In this document: one piece after another, positions 7,757-16,362 of the stretch
Numbering within the stretch: the stretch's first letter is position 1
Layout: the number at the start of each line of letters is the position of its first letter
Assembly: GCA_964563505.1 (NCBI GenBank)
Contig: CAZLXW010000002.1
Span: 1-64,000 of the forward strand
Length of the DNA: 64,000 nucleotides
Source: UBA1351 sp964563505
GTDB lineage: Bacteria; Bacillota; Clostridia; Lachnospirales; Vallitaleaceae
Direction of reading: 5' to 3'
Position numbers and translations under genes: made by a program
Notes under the pieces: model-generated
What the model saw: only the letters and a program-made list of their open reading frames with translations
Databases searched by the model: none
Told to the model about the DNA's origin: nothing

Positions 7757-9496
7757 TCAAAGGGTTGCTAATCGACGTCCTTTGAGTGTATCGCCGATAT
7801 ATGGAATTAAACCGACATTTCCATCCGCATAGTGATGAACGGCATTAATCCACATTGCCTCTTGACACCCTTTTGCATATAAAATATGATTATCTGATTC
7901 TGCTTGATACAAACTATTATTAATTAACCACCATTTGCTGTGTAATCCTGCGCGCTTAAGATCTTCTTGAAGTCGTTTAGCTTCATGAACAGGCGTTGCT
8001 TCCGCTAGCGTAAGTATAATAACTTCTGTATGTTTCTTATCTCTTAACTTAGGCAAAAGTTTTCTTACCGACTCCGGTATTGTTCCCTTTGAGCGCTCAA
8101 TTTCTTTATGATAACTTTGTGTTGAATCTAATAATAACAAGGTATGTCCTGTTGGTGCTGTATCCACAACAACAATTTCATCATCTGAACGATTAATCAC
8201 TTCTGCAAATGCTCTAAACACAGCAATTTCTTGAGTACATGGTGACCGTAAGTCTTCCATAATATATTCAAGGTCTTCCTTCGACATACTTTTCTGAGCT
8301 TCATGAAAAACTTCATTTTTATATTTTTCTAATTCGACTTCTTCATCAATATGACTTATTGTAATCTTTTCATTTCCATCTAAAACCATATTGATATGAG
8401 CCGCCGGATCTGTTGTTGTCAAGTGAACTTTTTCACCTTTTTCTGCCAACTTCATTGCTATGGCCGCTGCCATTGTTGTTTTTCCGACGCCACCTTTTCC
8501 CATGGTAAAAATAACTTTTTTGCTACTTCGGTATATATCATCTACAATATGATCGAGTTGTTTGACATCCTTGATGAATGGTTTTTCGTGTTTTTCATGA
8601 GTGGTAGTCTCATCTAATAAATGGCGTAATCCTTCAAGTCCGATAATATTAAATGGTTTTAATGCGATGATAAAAATATCTAGATGAATCATCTCTTCCG
8701 GAATATTCATCATCGTTTTTGTTTGTTTTTCGACAATAGCTTTTGATAACACATCATCTGCTTCACCTAAAACACCATTAATGATTAGCATTTGATTTTG
8801 AATGCCGATGGCTTTTAATTCTTTTGAGGCTCTAGCTGCTTCAAGAATAGGTGATTCTTCCGGTCGTGTAATCAGCATTAACCTTGTCTGCTTGGCGTCA
8901 GCCAATACATCAACTGCTTTTTTATAAATTTCTTTTTTGTCGCCGAGACCGGATAATTGTCCTAAGCAAGAAGCGCCGGTTTTGTTATTATCAATAAAAT
9001 CTGTCCACGCTGATGGTAATTGAAGCATTCTTAATGTATGTCCTGTCGGTGCTGTATCAAATATGATATGATCATAGTTTTTTGAGATATCCTCATTGGT
9101 AATAAAATGTGTGAATTCGTTAAAAGCAGCAATCTCTACAGTACAAGACCCTGATAATTGCTCCTCCATATTTGCAATGACCGATTCCGGAAGTTTGCCA
9201 CGGAATGGAGCGACAACACTCTCCTTATATTCTTTGGCCGCCTTCTCCGGTTCAAAGTTTGCAACCGTAAGGTTAGGCACTTGGTCAATAACAATCCCCT
9301 TATTGTCAAGCTCCGTATCAAAGACATCTTGTAAGTTTGATGCAGGATCTGTACTAACAAGCATGACCCGCTTACCTTGATCTGCTAAGGCCACTGAAAT
9401 CGCACAGGCTGTTGATGTTTTACCCACGCCACCTTTTCCCGTAAAAAACAAATATTTCGTTAAATCTATTTTTTGAATATCAAAATTTTTATACAT
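7757..9496 (-). CDS. arsA: arsenical pump-driving ATPase
   Basis: The 579-residue protein has two homologous ATPase halves joined by a linker. P-loops are TGKGGVGKT at 19-27 and MGKGGVGKT at 332-340, and each half has a DTAPTGHT signature. All three metalloid-binding cysteines are recognisable: C118 (GSCTVEIAAF), C177 (ASCLGQL) and C420 (RSPCTQEIAVF). It energises arsenite extrusion through the membrane pump and accepts As(III) from ArsD. The start at 9496 follows AAAGGTGA and lies 14 bases after arsD; longer in-frame starts would overlap arsD. Confidence 0.96.
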   Translation of the reverse strand: MYKNFDIQKIDLTKYLFFTGKGGVGKTSTACAISVALADQGKRVMLVSTDPASNLQDVFDTELDNKGIVIDQVPNLTVANFEPEKAAKEYKESVVAPFRGKLPESVIANMEEQLSGSCTVEIAAFNEFTHFITNEDISKNYDHIIFDTAPTGHTLRMLQLPSAWTDFIDNNKTGASCLGQLSGLGDKKEIYKKAVDVLADAKQTRLMLITRPEESPILEAARASKELKAIGIQNQMLIINGVLGEADDVLSKAIVEKQTKTMMNIPEEMIHLDIFIIALKPFNIIGLEGLRHLLDETTTHEKHEKPFIKDVKQLDHIVDDIYRSSKKVIFTMGKGGVGKTTMAAAIAMKLAEKGEKVHLTTTDPAAHINMVLDGNEKITISHIDEEVELEKYKNEVFHEAQKSMSKEDLEYIMEDLRSPCTQEIAVFRAFAEVINRSDDEIVVVDTAPTGHTLLLLDSTQSYHKEIERSKGTIPESVRKLLPKLRDKKHTEVIILTLAEATPVHEAKRLQEDLKRAGLHSKWWLINNSLYQAESDNHILYAKGCQEAMWINAVHHYADGNVGLIPYIGDTLKGRRLATL

Positions 9497-9510
9497 TGAA
9501 TCACCTTTCA

Positions 9511-9879
9511 TTAACAACAACCTTCGCCACAACCACATGACTCTTCTGTCATATCTTCTTTCACAGCTTCTGCCAATTTAACTTCAAGATGTTTCTCGAT
9601 TTCTTCATTTGACGGATATCTACCACTAAGAATAATCTCATCATTGACTAATGTAATTGGAAGAATTTCTACATCTTTTTCATTAAGCAATTGACTCACC
9701 TTTGCATTCTCTACAAAGGCAAGTGGATGATCCGTTAAATTCAATCGTTCGATTCGTTGATTTTCTTTGTTCAATTGATTCATAACCGCTGTTATTCTTA
9801 ATAAGTCCATGTCAACACTTGGTCCACATACACCTGTTGAGCAACACATTGCCGGTTCAAATATTTTCATCGTTTTCAT
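9511..9879 (-). CDS. arsD: arsenite metallochaperone ArsD
   Basis: The 122-residue protein delivers As(III) to ArsA and can act as a weak repressor. The essential cysteines C12, C13 and C18 lie in MCCSTGVCGP at exactly the positions known from the plasmid R773 protein. The C-terminus carries further cysteine pairs (CGCGEGCC), as in many longer ArsD proteins. The start at 9879 was selected because GGAGG precedes it by six bases; a longer reading into the upstream gene has no site. It sits between the oxidoreductase gene and arsA. Confidence 0.95.
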   Translation of the reverse strand: MKTMKIFEPAMCCSTGVCGPSVDMDLLRITAVMNQLNKENQRIERLNLTDHPLAFVENAKVSQLLNEKDVEILPITLVNDEIILSGRYPSNEEIEKHLEVKLAEAVKEDMTEESCGCGEGCC

Positions 9880-9904
9880 TATGATCCTCCATATGAATCT
9901 TATT

Positions 9905-11533
9905 TTATTTTGTTCCTTTATAAAATTTATGTCCACCTGACAAATTACGAACATCTTTAAATCCATGATTAATTAATATGTTTTGAGCCGCATTTCCTGT
10001 AACTCCTTTATTACAATAAGTTACTGTTTTCTTATTTGGGTCAAGGGTTTTCATCTGCTCTCGTATCTTTGCATGTGGAATGTTGATAGCATCATCTACA
10101 TGACCTTTCTTTCCATAATCATCTTTACTTCTCGCATCAATAATTTGCAGTTCGTCTTCACTTTGTCGTACTTCATCGGATGTTATTAATTCTCGACCTC
10201 GGTGCATGGCATTATCAAGAATCATTCCTGTATAGTGTACCGGATCTTTGGTTGTAGAAAACGGTGGCGCATAAGCTAAATCCAAATGGAATAGGTCTTC
10301 CACCTTTGCTTTATAGGTTATTAGTGTTGCAAAAACATCAATCCGTTTATCAACCCCTTGAGTTCCAAGAATCTGTACACCTAACAGTTGTCCGCTTTCT
10401 CTATCCGCAATTCCTTTGATTATCATTTCTTCTCCATGAAAATATGAAGGTTTATCCGGTTTAATATTATGATTAATGACAACATCTATTCCTTCGTTCT
10501 TCGCTTCTGCTTCGGAAAGTCCTGTTGTTGCTACCGTCAAATCAAAAACTTTAAAAATCCCTGTGCTTAAATTTCCACGATATCTTAAATCCCCTCCGGT
10601 CATGGCATCTCCGGCAATTCTTCCTGTTTTATTAGCAGTGGAGCCTAATGGACGATACACTGGTTTCCCGGTAATCTGAGAAAAGGTTTCTATGCAATCA
10701 CCACAAGCATATATAGCATCGATATTCGTCGACATATCTGTATTTACTTTTATTGCACCTGTAGTACCTAGTTCAACGCCTGCTTGAACCGCTAAATCCA
10801 CATTGGGTCGTACACCTGTTGCCATGATAACCATATCTGATTCCAATTGTTGTCCGTTACTTAATAAAACATGATCATTAAATACTTCGTTGATTTTTAC
10901 ACCTTTTAAAATAGTTACGCCTTTGTCCGTGAGAATGTTTTCTAAATACCTTGCCATATCAAAGTCCAGATTCGGGGTTATCTTATTCATTAACTCAACG
11001 ACTTGAACATCTATATTATATGAAACAAGATTTTCCAACATTTCAAACCCAATAAAACCTGTACCTGCAATAATCGCTTTTTTAGGATGTTTCGTTTTGA
11101 TAAAATTTTTAATCGCTATTGCATCCTGAACGTTTCTCAATGAAAAAACGTGACTGTTATCAATCCCTTCAATCAACGGTACAAAGGCTTTAGCACCTGT
11201 TGCAATAACTAATCGATCATAAGCATCCTCAAATTCAGATCCAGTCTCTAAATCTTTCACAGTAATCGTCTTGAATTCCGTTTGAATGTTTACTACTTCA
11301 TGTCTTGTTTTTACGTCGATTTGATACTTTTTCTTGAAAAATGCTGTATCTCTTGGAGTCAAGTCTTCAATATCCTTAATCTCATCGCCGATATAATAAG
11401 GCAAGCCACAGCCAGAATAGGATATATCTTGGTCTCTTTCATAGATAACGATATCTGCTTGATCATCATTTCTTCGTGCTTTTGCAGCTGCAGATGTTCC
11501 TGCCGCTACGGCTCCAATAACAATTATTCTCAT
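9905..11533 (-). CDS. CoA-disulfide reductase/NADH oxidase-like flavoprotein with rhodanese domain
   Basis: The 542-residue protein is an FAD/NAD(P)H pyridine nucleotide-disulfide oxidoreductase fused to a C-terminal rhodanese domain. Visible are the FAD motif VIGAVAAGTSAAAKARR, the single redox cysteine C42 in SGCGLPYYIG, the second dinucleotide fold (IIAGTGFIGFEM near 154), ACGDC near 277, and a rhodanese active cysteine near 507 (YCNKGVTGN). Such CoADR-RHD enzymes reduce CoA disulfides, persulfides or polysulfides. In this operon it is placed second, after arsR, so a role in thiol redox balance or arsenic chemistry is inferred. Confidence 0.88.
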   Translation of the reverse strand: MRIIVIGAVAAGTSAAAKARRNDDQADIVIYERDQDISYSGCGLPYYIGDEIKDIEDLTPRDTAFFKKKYQIDVKTRHEVVNIQTEFKTITVKDLETGSEFEDAYDRLVIATGAKAFVPLIEGIDNSHVFSLRNVQDAIAIKNFIKTKHPKKAIIAGTGFIGFEMLENLVSYNIDVQVVELMNKITPNLDFDMARYLENILTDKGVTILKGVKINEVFNDHVLLSNGQQLESDMVIMATGVRPNVDLAVQAGVELGTTGAIKVNTDMSTNIDAIYACGDCIETFSQITGKPVYRPLGSTANKTGRIAGDAMTGGDLRYRGNLSTGIFKVFDLTVATTGLSEAEAKNEGIDVVINHNIKPDKPSYFHGEEMIIKGIADRESGQLLGVQILGTQGVDKRIDVFATLITYKAKVEDLFHLDLAYAPPFSTTKDPVHYTGMILDNAMHRGRELITSDEVRQSEDELQIIDARSKDDYGKKGHVDDAINIPHAKIREQMKTLDPNKKTVTYCNKGVTGNAAQNILINHGFKDVRNLSGGHKFYKGTK

Positions 11534-11548
11534 GGCACCCTCCCCCTT

Positions 11549-11857
11549 TTATGTACACATAATATATGTTCTATAATCTTTTGATTTTTCCAGCATATCA
11601 TCTAATAGTTTTTTAGCCGTTTCAGAGCCGGATTCTGACAAACTATAATATGTCCATTTGCCATCTTTTCGACTGCTGACAATTCCACTATCTAATAAGA
11701 TTTTCATATGATGTGATAGTGTTGATTGTGCAACCGGAACTTCTTCAAGTAGCGTACAAGCACACTTTTCACCTGTTCTTAACGAGTTAATTATCCGTAA
11801 TCGACTCTCATCACAAAAGGCTTTGAATATTTCTTCTATTCGTTTAAAATCTTCCAT
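11549..11857 (-). CDS. arsR: ArsR-family metalloid-responsive repressor
   Basis: The 102-residue winged-helix protein has the ArsR/SmtB helix-turn-helix (VAQSTLSHHMKILLDSGIV). The inducer site is probably the KCACTLLEE pair at the start of the recognition domain, matching the CxC As(III) site of classical ArsR; another cysteine lies at the C-terminal YIMCT. It is the first gene of the ars operon and is preceded by GAAAGGAG. The promoter contains an inverted repeat over the -10 box, so autoregulation is likely. Confidence 0.95.
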   Translation of the reverse strand: MEDFKRIEEIFKAFCDESRLRIINSLRTGEKCACTLLEEVPVAQSTLSHHMKILLDSGIVSSRKDGKWTYYSLSESGSETAKKLLDDMLEKSKDYRTYIMCT

Positions 11858-11882
11858 AAGCAGCTCCTTTCACATCTATCAA

Positions 11883-11918
11883 TATCGATATATTAACACA
11901 CACATCGATAGTTGTCAA
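11883..11918 (-). promoter_or_regulatory. ars operon promoter with ArsR-type operator
   Basis: On the minus strand TTGACA (11913-11918) and TAATAT (11890-11895) are 17 bases apart. The -10 box is flanked by the inverted repeat TATCGAT-N14-ATCGATA (11883-11889 and 11904-11910), which fits binding of the dimeric repressor between the core elements. Confidence 0.85.
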
Positions 11919-11960
11919 TGTGTGTTGTGAAACTTTACGCCACTATTCTCTTAAATATTC

Positions 11961-11989
11961 TTGACAAAATAAAATCATAGGAGTAATGT
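11961..11989 (+). promoter_or_regulatory. candidate promoter of the split permease genes
   Basis: A consensus TTGACA at 11961 is followed after 17 bases by the poor TAATGT. The transcript would lead into the 12054 gene. No palindrome matching the ArsR operator was seen on this side. Confidence 0.4.
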
Positions 11990-12053
11990 TTATACATCCT
12001 TATATACAAATATATATTATTGAAAATCCTAGTTACGAAAAAAGGAGAATCCA

Positions 12054-12536
12054 ATGAATTTAAGTTTATACCTTATTACATTCTTGCTTTTGCTTATTTC
12101 TTTTTATAAAGATAAAAAAAAGACAAAGCAAGCCCTAAAGAAAGCATGGAAAGCATTTGCAAATATTTTGCCGGAATTTTTAGTTGTTATTACACTTGTT
12201 GGAATCTTAATTGCCATTATTAATCCTACTGTCATTTCTCAAATTATCGGTTCTAACTCAGGTTGGCTCGGCGTCGTATTAGCATCAATTGTTGGCTCAG
12301 TCACGCTGATTCCCGGTTTTATTGCGTTTCCGACAGCCGCCTTGTTATTAGAAGGCGGTGCCGGATACATGCAGATTGGGGCCTTTATTTCAACTCTCAT
12401 GATGGTTGGTGTCGTGACTTTACCTGTTGAAATCAAATATTTCGGCAAGAAAATTACCTATATGCGAAATGGTCTTGCCTTGGTTTTTTCATATTTAGTT
12501 GCATTTATTATCGGTTGGGTGGTGACAACATTATGA
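12054..12536 (+). CDS. permease half, UPF0718/ArsP-like (N-terminal half)
   Basis: The 160-residue protein has about four hydrophobic segments and the family-like stretch GSVTLIPGFIAFPTAALLLEGGAGYMQIGAFISTLM. It looks like one half of the ArsP/UPF0718 (DUF318) permease family, in which a single longer protein normally contains both halves. ArsP exports trivalent organoarsenicals, but this family also has members of unknown substrate. No cysteine is present. The start follows AAGGAG. The stop codon overlaps the start of the second half (ATGA), so both are made together. Confidence 0.7.
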   Translation: MNLSLYLITFLLLLISFYKDKKKTKQALKKAWKAFANILPEFLVVITLVGILIAIINPTVISQIIGSNSGWLGVVLASIVGSVTLIPGFIAFPTAALLLEGGAGYMQIGAFISTLMMVGVVTLPVEIKYFGKKITYMRNGLALVFSYLVAFIIGWVVTTL

Positions 12537-13072
12537 AAAAAAATTTCATTAAATTTCGCGGATTTATTCTTGTTGTTCTTGCCTTAATCATCTTGACCTT
12601 AATCAATCAAAAGCTCGGATTCAAAGCAATCAATATCATTGCCTATTCCTTTAAAGAAATGATTTTAATCATTCCTCCAATTTTCATCCTTTTAGGACTA
12701 TTAGACATTTGGGTACCTAAGGAAACTATGATAAAATATATGGGAGAAGGTTCCGGTATAAAAGGTGTATTGCTAGCAATGTTTATCGGTTCCGCAGCAG
12801 CCGGTCCACTCTACGGGGCTTTCCCTGTAGCCGCAGTATTTATGAAAAAGGGGGTTTCGTTTAAAAATATACTCATTTTTATTGGTGCCTGGTCAACAAC
12901 AAAAATTCCCATGTTTTTATTTGAACTTTCATCACTTGGATCCGCATTTGCTATAACACGACTTATCATAAACATTCCCGGTATTATCATTATTGCATTG
13001 ATTTTAAATCGATTGATTTCTGATGATGACGTCAAAAAGATTTATGAACACGCAAAAACCTTTGATTCTTAA
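12533..13072 (+). CDS. permease half, UPF0718/ArsP-like (C-terminal half)
   Basis: This 179-residue membrane protein is the partner of the preceding half: it has about five hydrophobic segments and the matching motif GSAAAGPLYGAFPVAAVFMKKG, followed by GAWSTTKIPMFLFE. The start at 12533 overlaps the upstream stop, with GGTGG just before it; an in-frame ATG 18 bases earlier is less likely. The pair probably forms a heterodimeric transporter. Its position back-to-back with the ars operon suggests, but does not show, an arsenical substrate. No cysteine is present. Confidence 0.7.
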   Translation: MKKNFIKFRGFILVVLALIILTLINQKLGFKAINIIAYSFKEMILIIPPIFILLGLLDIWVPKETMIKYMGEGSGIKGVLLAMFIGSAAAGPLYGAFPVAAVFMKKGVSFKNILIFIGAWSTTKIPMFLFELSSLGSAFAITRLIINIPGIIIIALILNRLISDDDVKKIYEHAKTFDS

Positions 13073-13111
13073 TCACATTCAAAGCAAAAAGTATGGAGAG
13101 GAGTGAAATTC

Positions 13112-13984
13112 ATGTTTAAAAAAATGATTATTGCATCAGAGATTTCAAAAGGTGAATTTGACATTATTCAACGGATACAAGGATTCAAAAAATTTGGAAC
13201 CAAAGAGTGTCTACTTGTACAATATCTCAATCCTAACGAAGCAAAATCAACCATTTCTTCTTTTGTCACAGATATTTTAGATGATAATTTAAATAAACAA
13301 AAAGCTCTCTTAACCGAGTTAGGATTTGCCGTTGAGACACGGAGAATCTCAGATGATATGAAACACGAAATCAACAAAATTGCTGAAGAAGAAAATGGTT
13401 CTCTCATTGTTGCCGGAGCTTCTGAACACACTATGATTGGTGAAATGTTCTTTGCCGGTGTGGCCCATGATGTTATATATAAGGCAACTAAACCTGTTTT
13501 ATTGGTTCGCGTTTCCGATCAAGCCACCCCACCTTTAGATAAAACTTCGGATTATGAAATAGCAGAACACATCTTATTTCCTACCGATTTTTCTGACAAT
13601 GCGTTTACTGCCTTTCATTATATAAAAGACATGGTCAAAAAAGGCGCAAGAAAAGTCACCTTAGTTCACGTACAAGACAAATCAAAATTTGAACCTCACT
13701 TATTAGAATATTTAGATGAGTTCAATGAAACCGATATGAAACGCCTAGAACACCTGAAACAAGAGCTTCTTGACATAAATGACATCGAAGTAAATATAGA
13801 ACTTCTCTATGGGTCTCCTGCTTCAGAATTACTCACATTAATCAAGGATTCAAATATTTCCTTAGTCATCATGGGCAGCCAAGGTAGAGGCTTTATCCGA
13901 GAAATTTATTTAGGAAGTCTAAGTCATAACATTGCACGTCACTCATCTGCCTCAGTTTTACTCATTCCGGCTGAGAGAAACTAA
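13112..13984 (+). CDS. tandem universal stress protein
   Basis: The 290-residue protein contains two UspA domains. The second, from about residue 145, carries the nucleotide-binding signature GSQGRGFIREIYLGSLSHNIARHSSASVLLI. The first shows a related but altered form (AGASEHTMIGEMFFAGVAHDVIYKATKPVLLV), so only the second half is expected to bind ATP well. The start at 13112 was chosen because GAGAGGAG is correctly placed for it, not for the GTG nine bases earlier. It follows the permease pair by 39 bases and ends before a strong terminator, so the three genes form one unit. Confidence 0.85.
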   Translation: MFKKMIIASEISKGEFDIIQRIQGFKKFGTKECLLVQYLNPNEAKSTISSFVTDILDDNLNKQKALLTELGFAVETRRISDDMKHEINKIAEEENGSLIVAGASEHTMIGEMFFAGVAHDVIYKATKPVLLVRVSDQATPPLDKTSDYEIAEHILFPTDFSDNAFTAFHYIKDMVKKGARKVTLVHVQDKSKFEPHLLEYLDEFNETDMKRLEHLKQELLDINDIEVNIELLYGSPASELLTLIKDSNISLVIMGSQGRGFIREIYLGSLSHNIARHSSASVLLIPAERN

Positions 13985-14004
13985 TTTTCAATGGGTTTTT
14001 ACAA

Positions 14005-14057
14005 GAAAAAAAGGGCTACGCACTAACTTATTAGTGCGTAAGCCCCTTCTTTTTCTT
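14005..14057. terminator. bidirectional terminator between usp and glnN
   Basis: A stem of about 13 bp with one bulge (arms 14013-14026 and 14031-14045) is flanked by an A-run on the left and a T-rich run on the right. It serves the two convergent genes. Confidence 0.9.
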
Positions 14058-14075
14058 ATTTTATTAATAGGTATA

Positions 14076-16163
14076 TTATACTCTAAATAATAAATCTGAA
14101 TATGTTGGGAATGGCCAGAATTCTTCAGAAACAATTGTCTCTAACTCATCACATGGCTTGCGCAATGCTTCCATTGCCGGGAAAACTTCAAACTTATATG
14201 CATATGCTTGTTTTTCGAAATCTTCGATTTCGTGATGAACACGATTTACCATAGCATCAAGTTCATCGACTTTATCATTTGCTTCTTTGACTAACTTTGA
14301 CATTCTCTCAACCAATGCTGCTTGAACAGATACATCCGCACTAGGTACTGCCGACTTTACAGATAGAATCGTATTTGATAAGGCACCCATGTATTCCATA
14401 ACTGCCGGTAAAATCTCACGTTTTGCAATCTCAACCATTGTTAATGCTTCGATATTTATATTCTTTGAATATTCTTCAAACATAATTTCTTGTCGAGCAG
14501 TCACTTCTTGTTGACTAAATACACAATGTTTATCGAACATTTCAACATACTCCGGTCGATTAAAGACACTAATAGCTTCCGGTGTTGTTTTAATATTTGG
14601 AAGACCACGACGCTCTGCTTCTTCTACCCAATCTTCTGAATAACCATCACCGTTAAAGATGACATCATAATGATCTTTAACAAGTTCTTCGAGTATATGA
14701 CTTAACTCAAGTTCAAATTCATCTACACCCTCTAATCGGTCTGCAATACGAGATAATACTTCCGCTAAAATTGTATTTAAAACAATACTTGGGCCTGAAA
14801 TTGATTGATTTGAACCTACCATTCTAAACTCAAAACGATTGCCCGTAAAAGCAAAAGGTGATGTTCTATTACGATCCGTAACATCCTTTGGAAAATCAGG
14901 TAATGTGGTCACACCTAACTTCATTGTTTCCGCTTCTTTACTCGATGTTAATGCACCGGCTTTGATTTGTTCAATAATATCTGTTAATTGTTCACCTAAG
15001 AATATAGAAATAATCGCAGGAGGTGCTTCATTTGCGCCTAATCGATGTTCATTTCCTGCATTAGCTGCAGAAAGTCTTAATAAGGGTGCATATTCATCAA
15101 CAGCTGCTATAATAGCTACTAGGAAAGTTAAAAATTGAGCATTTGAATGCGGTGTTTTTCCAGGTGATAATAAGTTTGCAGTCGGAGTACTAATGGACCA
15201 GTTATTATGTTTACCTGAACCGTTTACTCCTGCAAATGGTTTTTCATGTAACAAACATGCCAATTCATGATGTTGTGCCACTTTTGTTATTGTATCCATA
15301 ACTAACTGATTATGGTCGGTTGCAATATTTGCTGTTGTAAAAATCGGAGCCATCTCATGTTGAGCCGGAGCCACTTCATTATGTTTTGTTTTTGAAGTAA
15401 TCCCTAACTTCCATAATTCAACATCGATTTCCTTCATAAATGCAGAAATACGTTCTTTGATACTACCAAAATAGTGATCATCTAATTCTTGACCCTTTGG
15501 TGGCATTGCACCAAATAGTGTTCTACCTGTAAAAATCAAATCTTTACGTTGCTGATATAGACGTTTGTCAATCAAAAAATATTCTTGTTCCGGTCCGAGC
15601 GTTGTCATGACCTTCTTAGTTTCTTTATCTCCAAACAAACGCAATATTCTAAGTGCTTGTTTATCAATAGCTTCCATTGATCGTAATAAAGGTGTCTTCT
15701 TATCAAGCGCTTCCCCACTATATGAACAAAATGCTGTTGGAATACACAAGGTATCATCTTTTAGAAAGGCTGGTGATGTTGCGTCCCAAGCAGTATACCC
15801 TCTTGCTTCAAAAGTTGCCCGTAAACCACCGTTTGGAAAGGACGATGCATCAGGCTCTCCCTGAATCAATTGCTTTCCGGAAAATTCCATAATAACTGAA
15901 CCATCTCCGGTTGGCTCAATAAATGAATCATGTTTTTCTGCAGTCTTTCCAGTCATTGGCTGAAACCAATGCGTGTAATGTGTTGCACCCTTTTCGATTG
16001 CCCAATCTTTCATCGCGTTTGCAACAACATCTGCTACGTCTTCTGTTAAACGCTCACCTAAATCCATCGTTCTTTTTAACGCCTTATACGTATCTTTTGG
16101 AAGACGTTCTCTCATTACTACATCATTAAATACATTTTTTCCAAAAATTTCAGTTACATTCAT
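14076..16163 (-). CDS. glnN: glutamine synthetase type III
   Basis: The 695-residue protein is a GSIII-type glutamine synthetase, forming glutamine from glutamate, ammonia and ATP. It has the GSIII N-terminal domain and signatures THWFQPMTGKTAEKHDSF near residue 65, TTLGPEQEYFLID near 186, NEVAPAQHE near 262 and FAGVNGSGKHNNWS near 307. The length matches the roughly 700-residue family, well above the 444 residues of GSI. The start at 16163 follows AGGAGG. It has its own promoter and an antitermination-type leader, placed right after an ANTAR regulator gene. Confidence 0.96.
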   Translation of the reverse strand: MNVTEIFGKNVFNDVVMRERLPKDTYKALKRTMDLGERLTEDVADVVANAMKDWAIEKGATHYTHWFQPMTGKTAEKHDSFIEPTGDGSVIMEFSGKQLIQGEPDASSFPNGGLRATFEARGYTAWDATSPAFLKDDTLCIPTAFCSYSGEALDKKTPLLRSMEAIDKQALRILRLFGDKETKKVMTTLGPEQEYFLIDKRLYQQRKDLIFTGRTLFGAMPPKGQELDDHYFGSIKERISAFMKEIDVELWKLGITSKTKHNEVAPAQHEMAPIFTTANIATDHNQLVMDTITKVAQHHELACLLHEKPFAGVNGSGKHNNWSISTPTANLLSPGKTPHSNAQFLTFLVAIIAAVDEYAPLLRLSAANAGNEHRLGANEAPPAIISIFLGEQLTDIIEQIKAGALTSSKEAETMKLGVTTLPDFPKDVTDRNRTSPFAFTGNRFEFRMVGSNQSISGPSIVLNTILAEVLSRIADRLEGVDEFELELSHILEELVKDHYDVIFNGDGYSEDWVEEAERRGLPNIKTTPEAISVFNRPEYVEMFDKHCVFSQQEVTARQEIMFEEYSKNINIEALTMVEIAKREILPAVMEYMGALSNTILSVKSAVPSADVSVQAALVERMSKLVKEANDKVDELDAMVNRVHHEIEDFEKQAYAYKFEVFPAMEALRKPCDELETIVSEEFWPFPTYSDLLFRV

Positions 16164-16201
16164 AATATCCTCCTTGCGATTCCACATTCATAAACTATAA
16201 C

Positions 16202-16280
16202 AAAAAAGGCGTGCTCAAGAAAGCCTTGAGAACGCCATTGTTCCAAAACAAAACACAAATATGACTTGGGCAATTCGCCC
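16202..16280 (-). promoter_or_regulatory. ANTAR-type antitermination leader of glnN
   Basis: Reading the minus strand: a GGGC-GAATT-GCCC hairpin (16268-16280), then GGAAC-AATGGC-GTTCT (16229-16244) with a six-base loop having A at position 1 and G at position 4, then an intrinsic terminator (arms 16225-16236 and 16208-16219, T6 at 16202-16207). The second hairpin and the terminator share bases and exclude each other. This is the arrangement known for ANTAR protein targets. The first hairpin does not have a canonical hexaloop. Confidence 0.75.
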
Positions 16281-16294
16281 TCTTACTAGTAAAT

Positions 16295-16323
16295 ATAATA
16301 ACATACAACGTCTCTTAATGCAA
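16295..16323 (-). promoter_or_regulatory. glnN promoter
   Basis: On the minus strand TTGCAT and TATTAT are 17 bases apart. Transcription would begin near 16288, directly before the two-hairpin leader. Confidence 0.7.
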
Positions 16324-16362
16324 GTTCAAAATTTAAAAAATTATTTATCTGTCATTTTTCGT

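Noticed and set aside
14839..15138. Open frames opposite glnN (also near 15565-15892)
   Set aside because: They are antisense shadows of conserved glutamine synthetase sequence.
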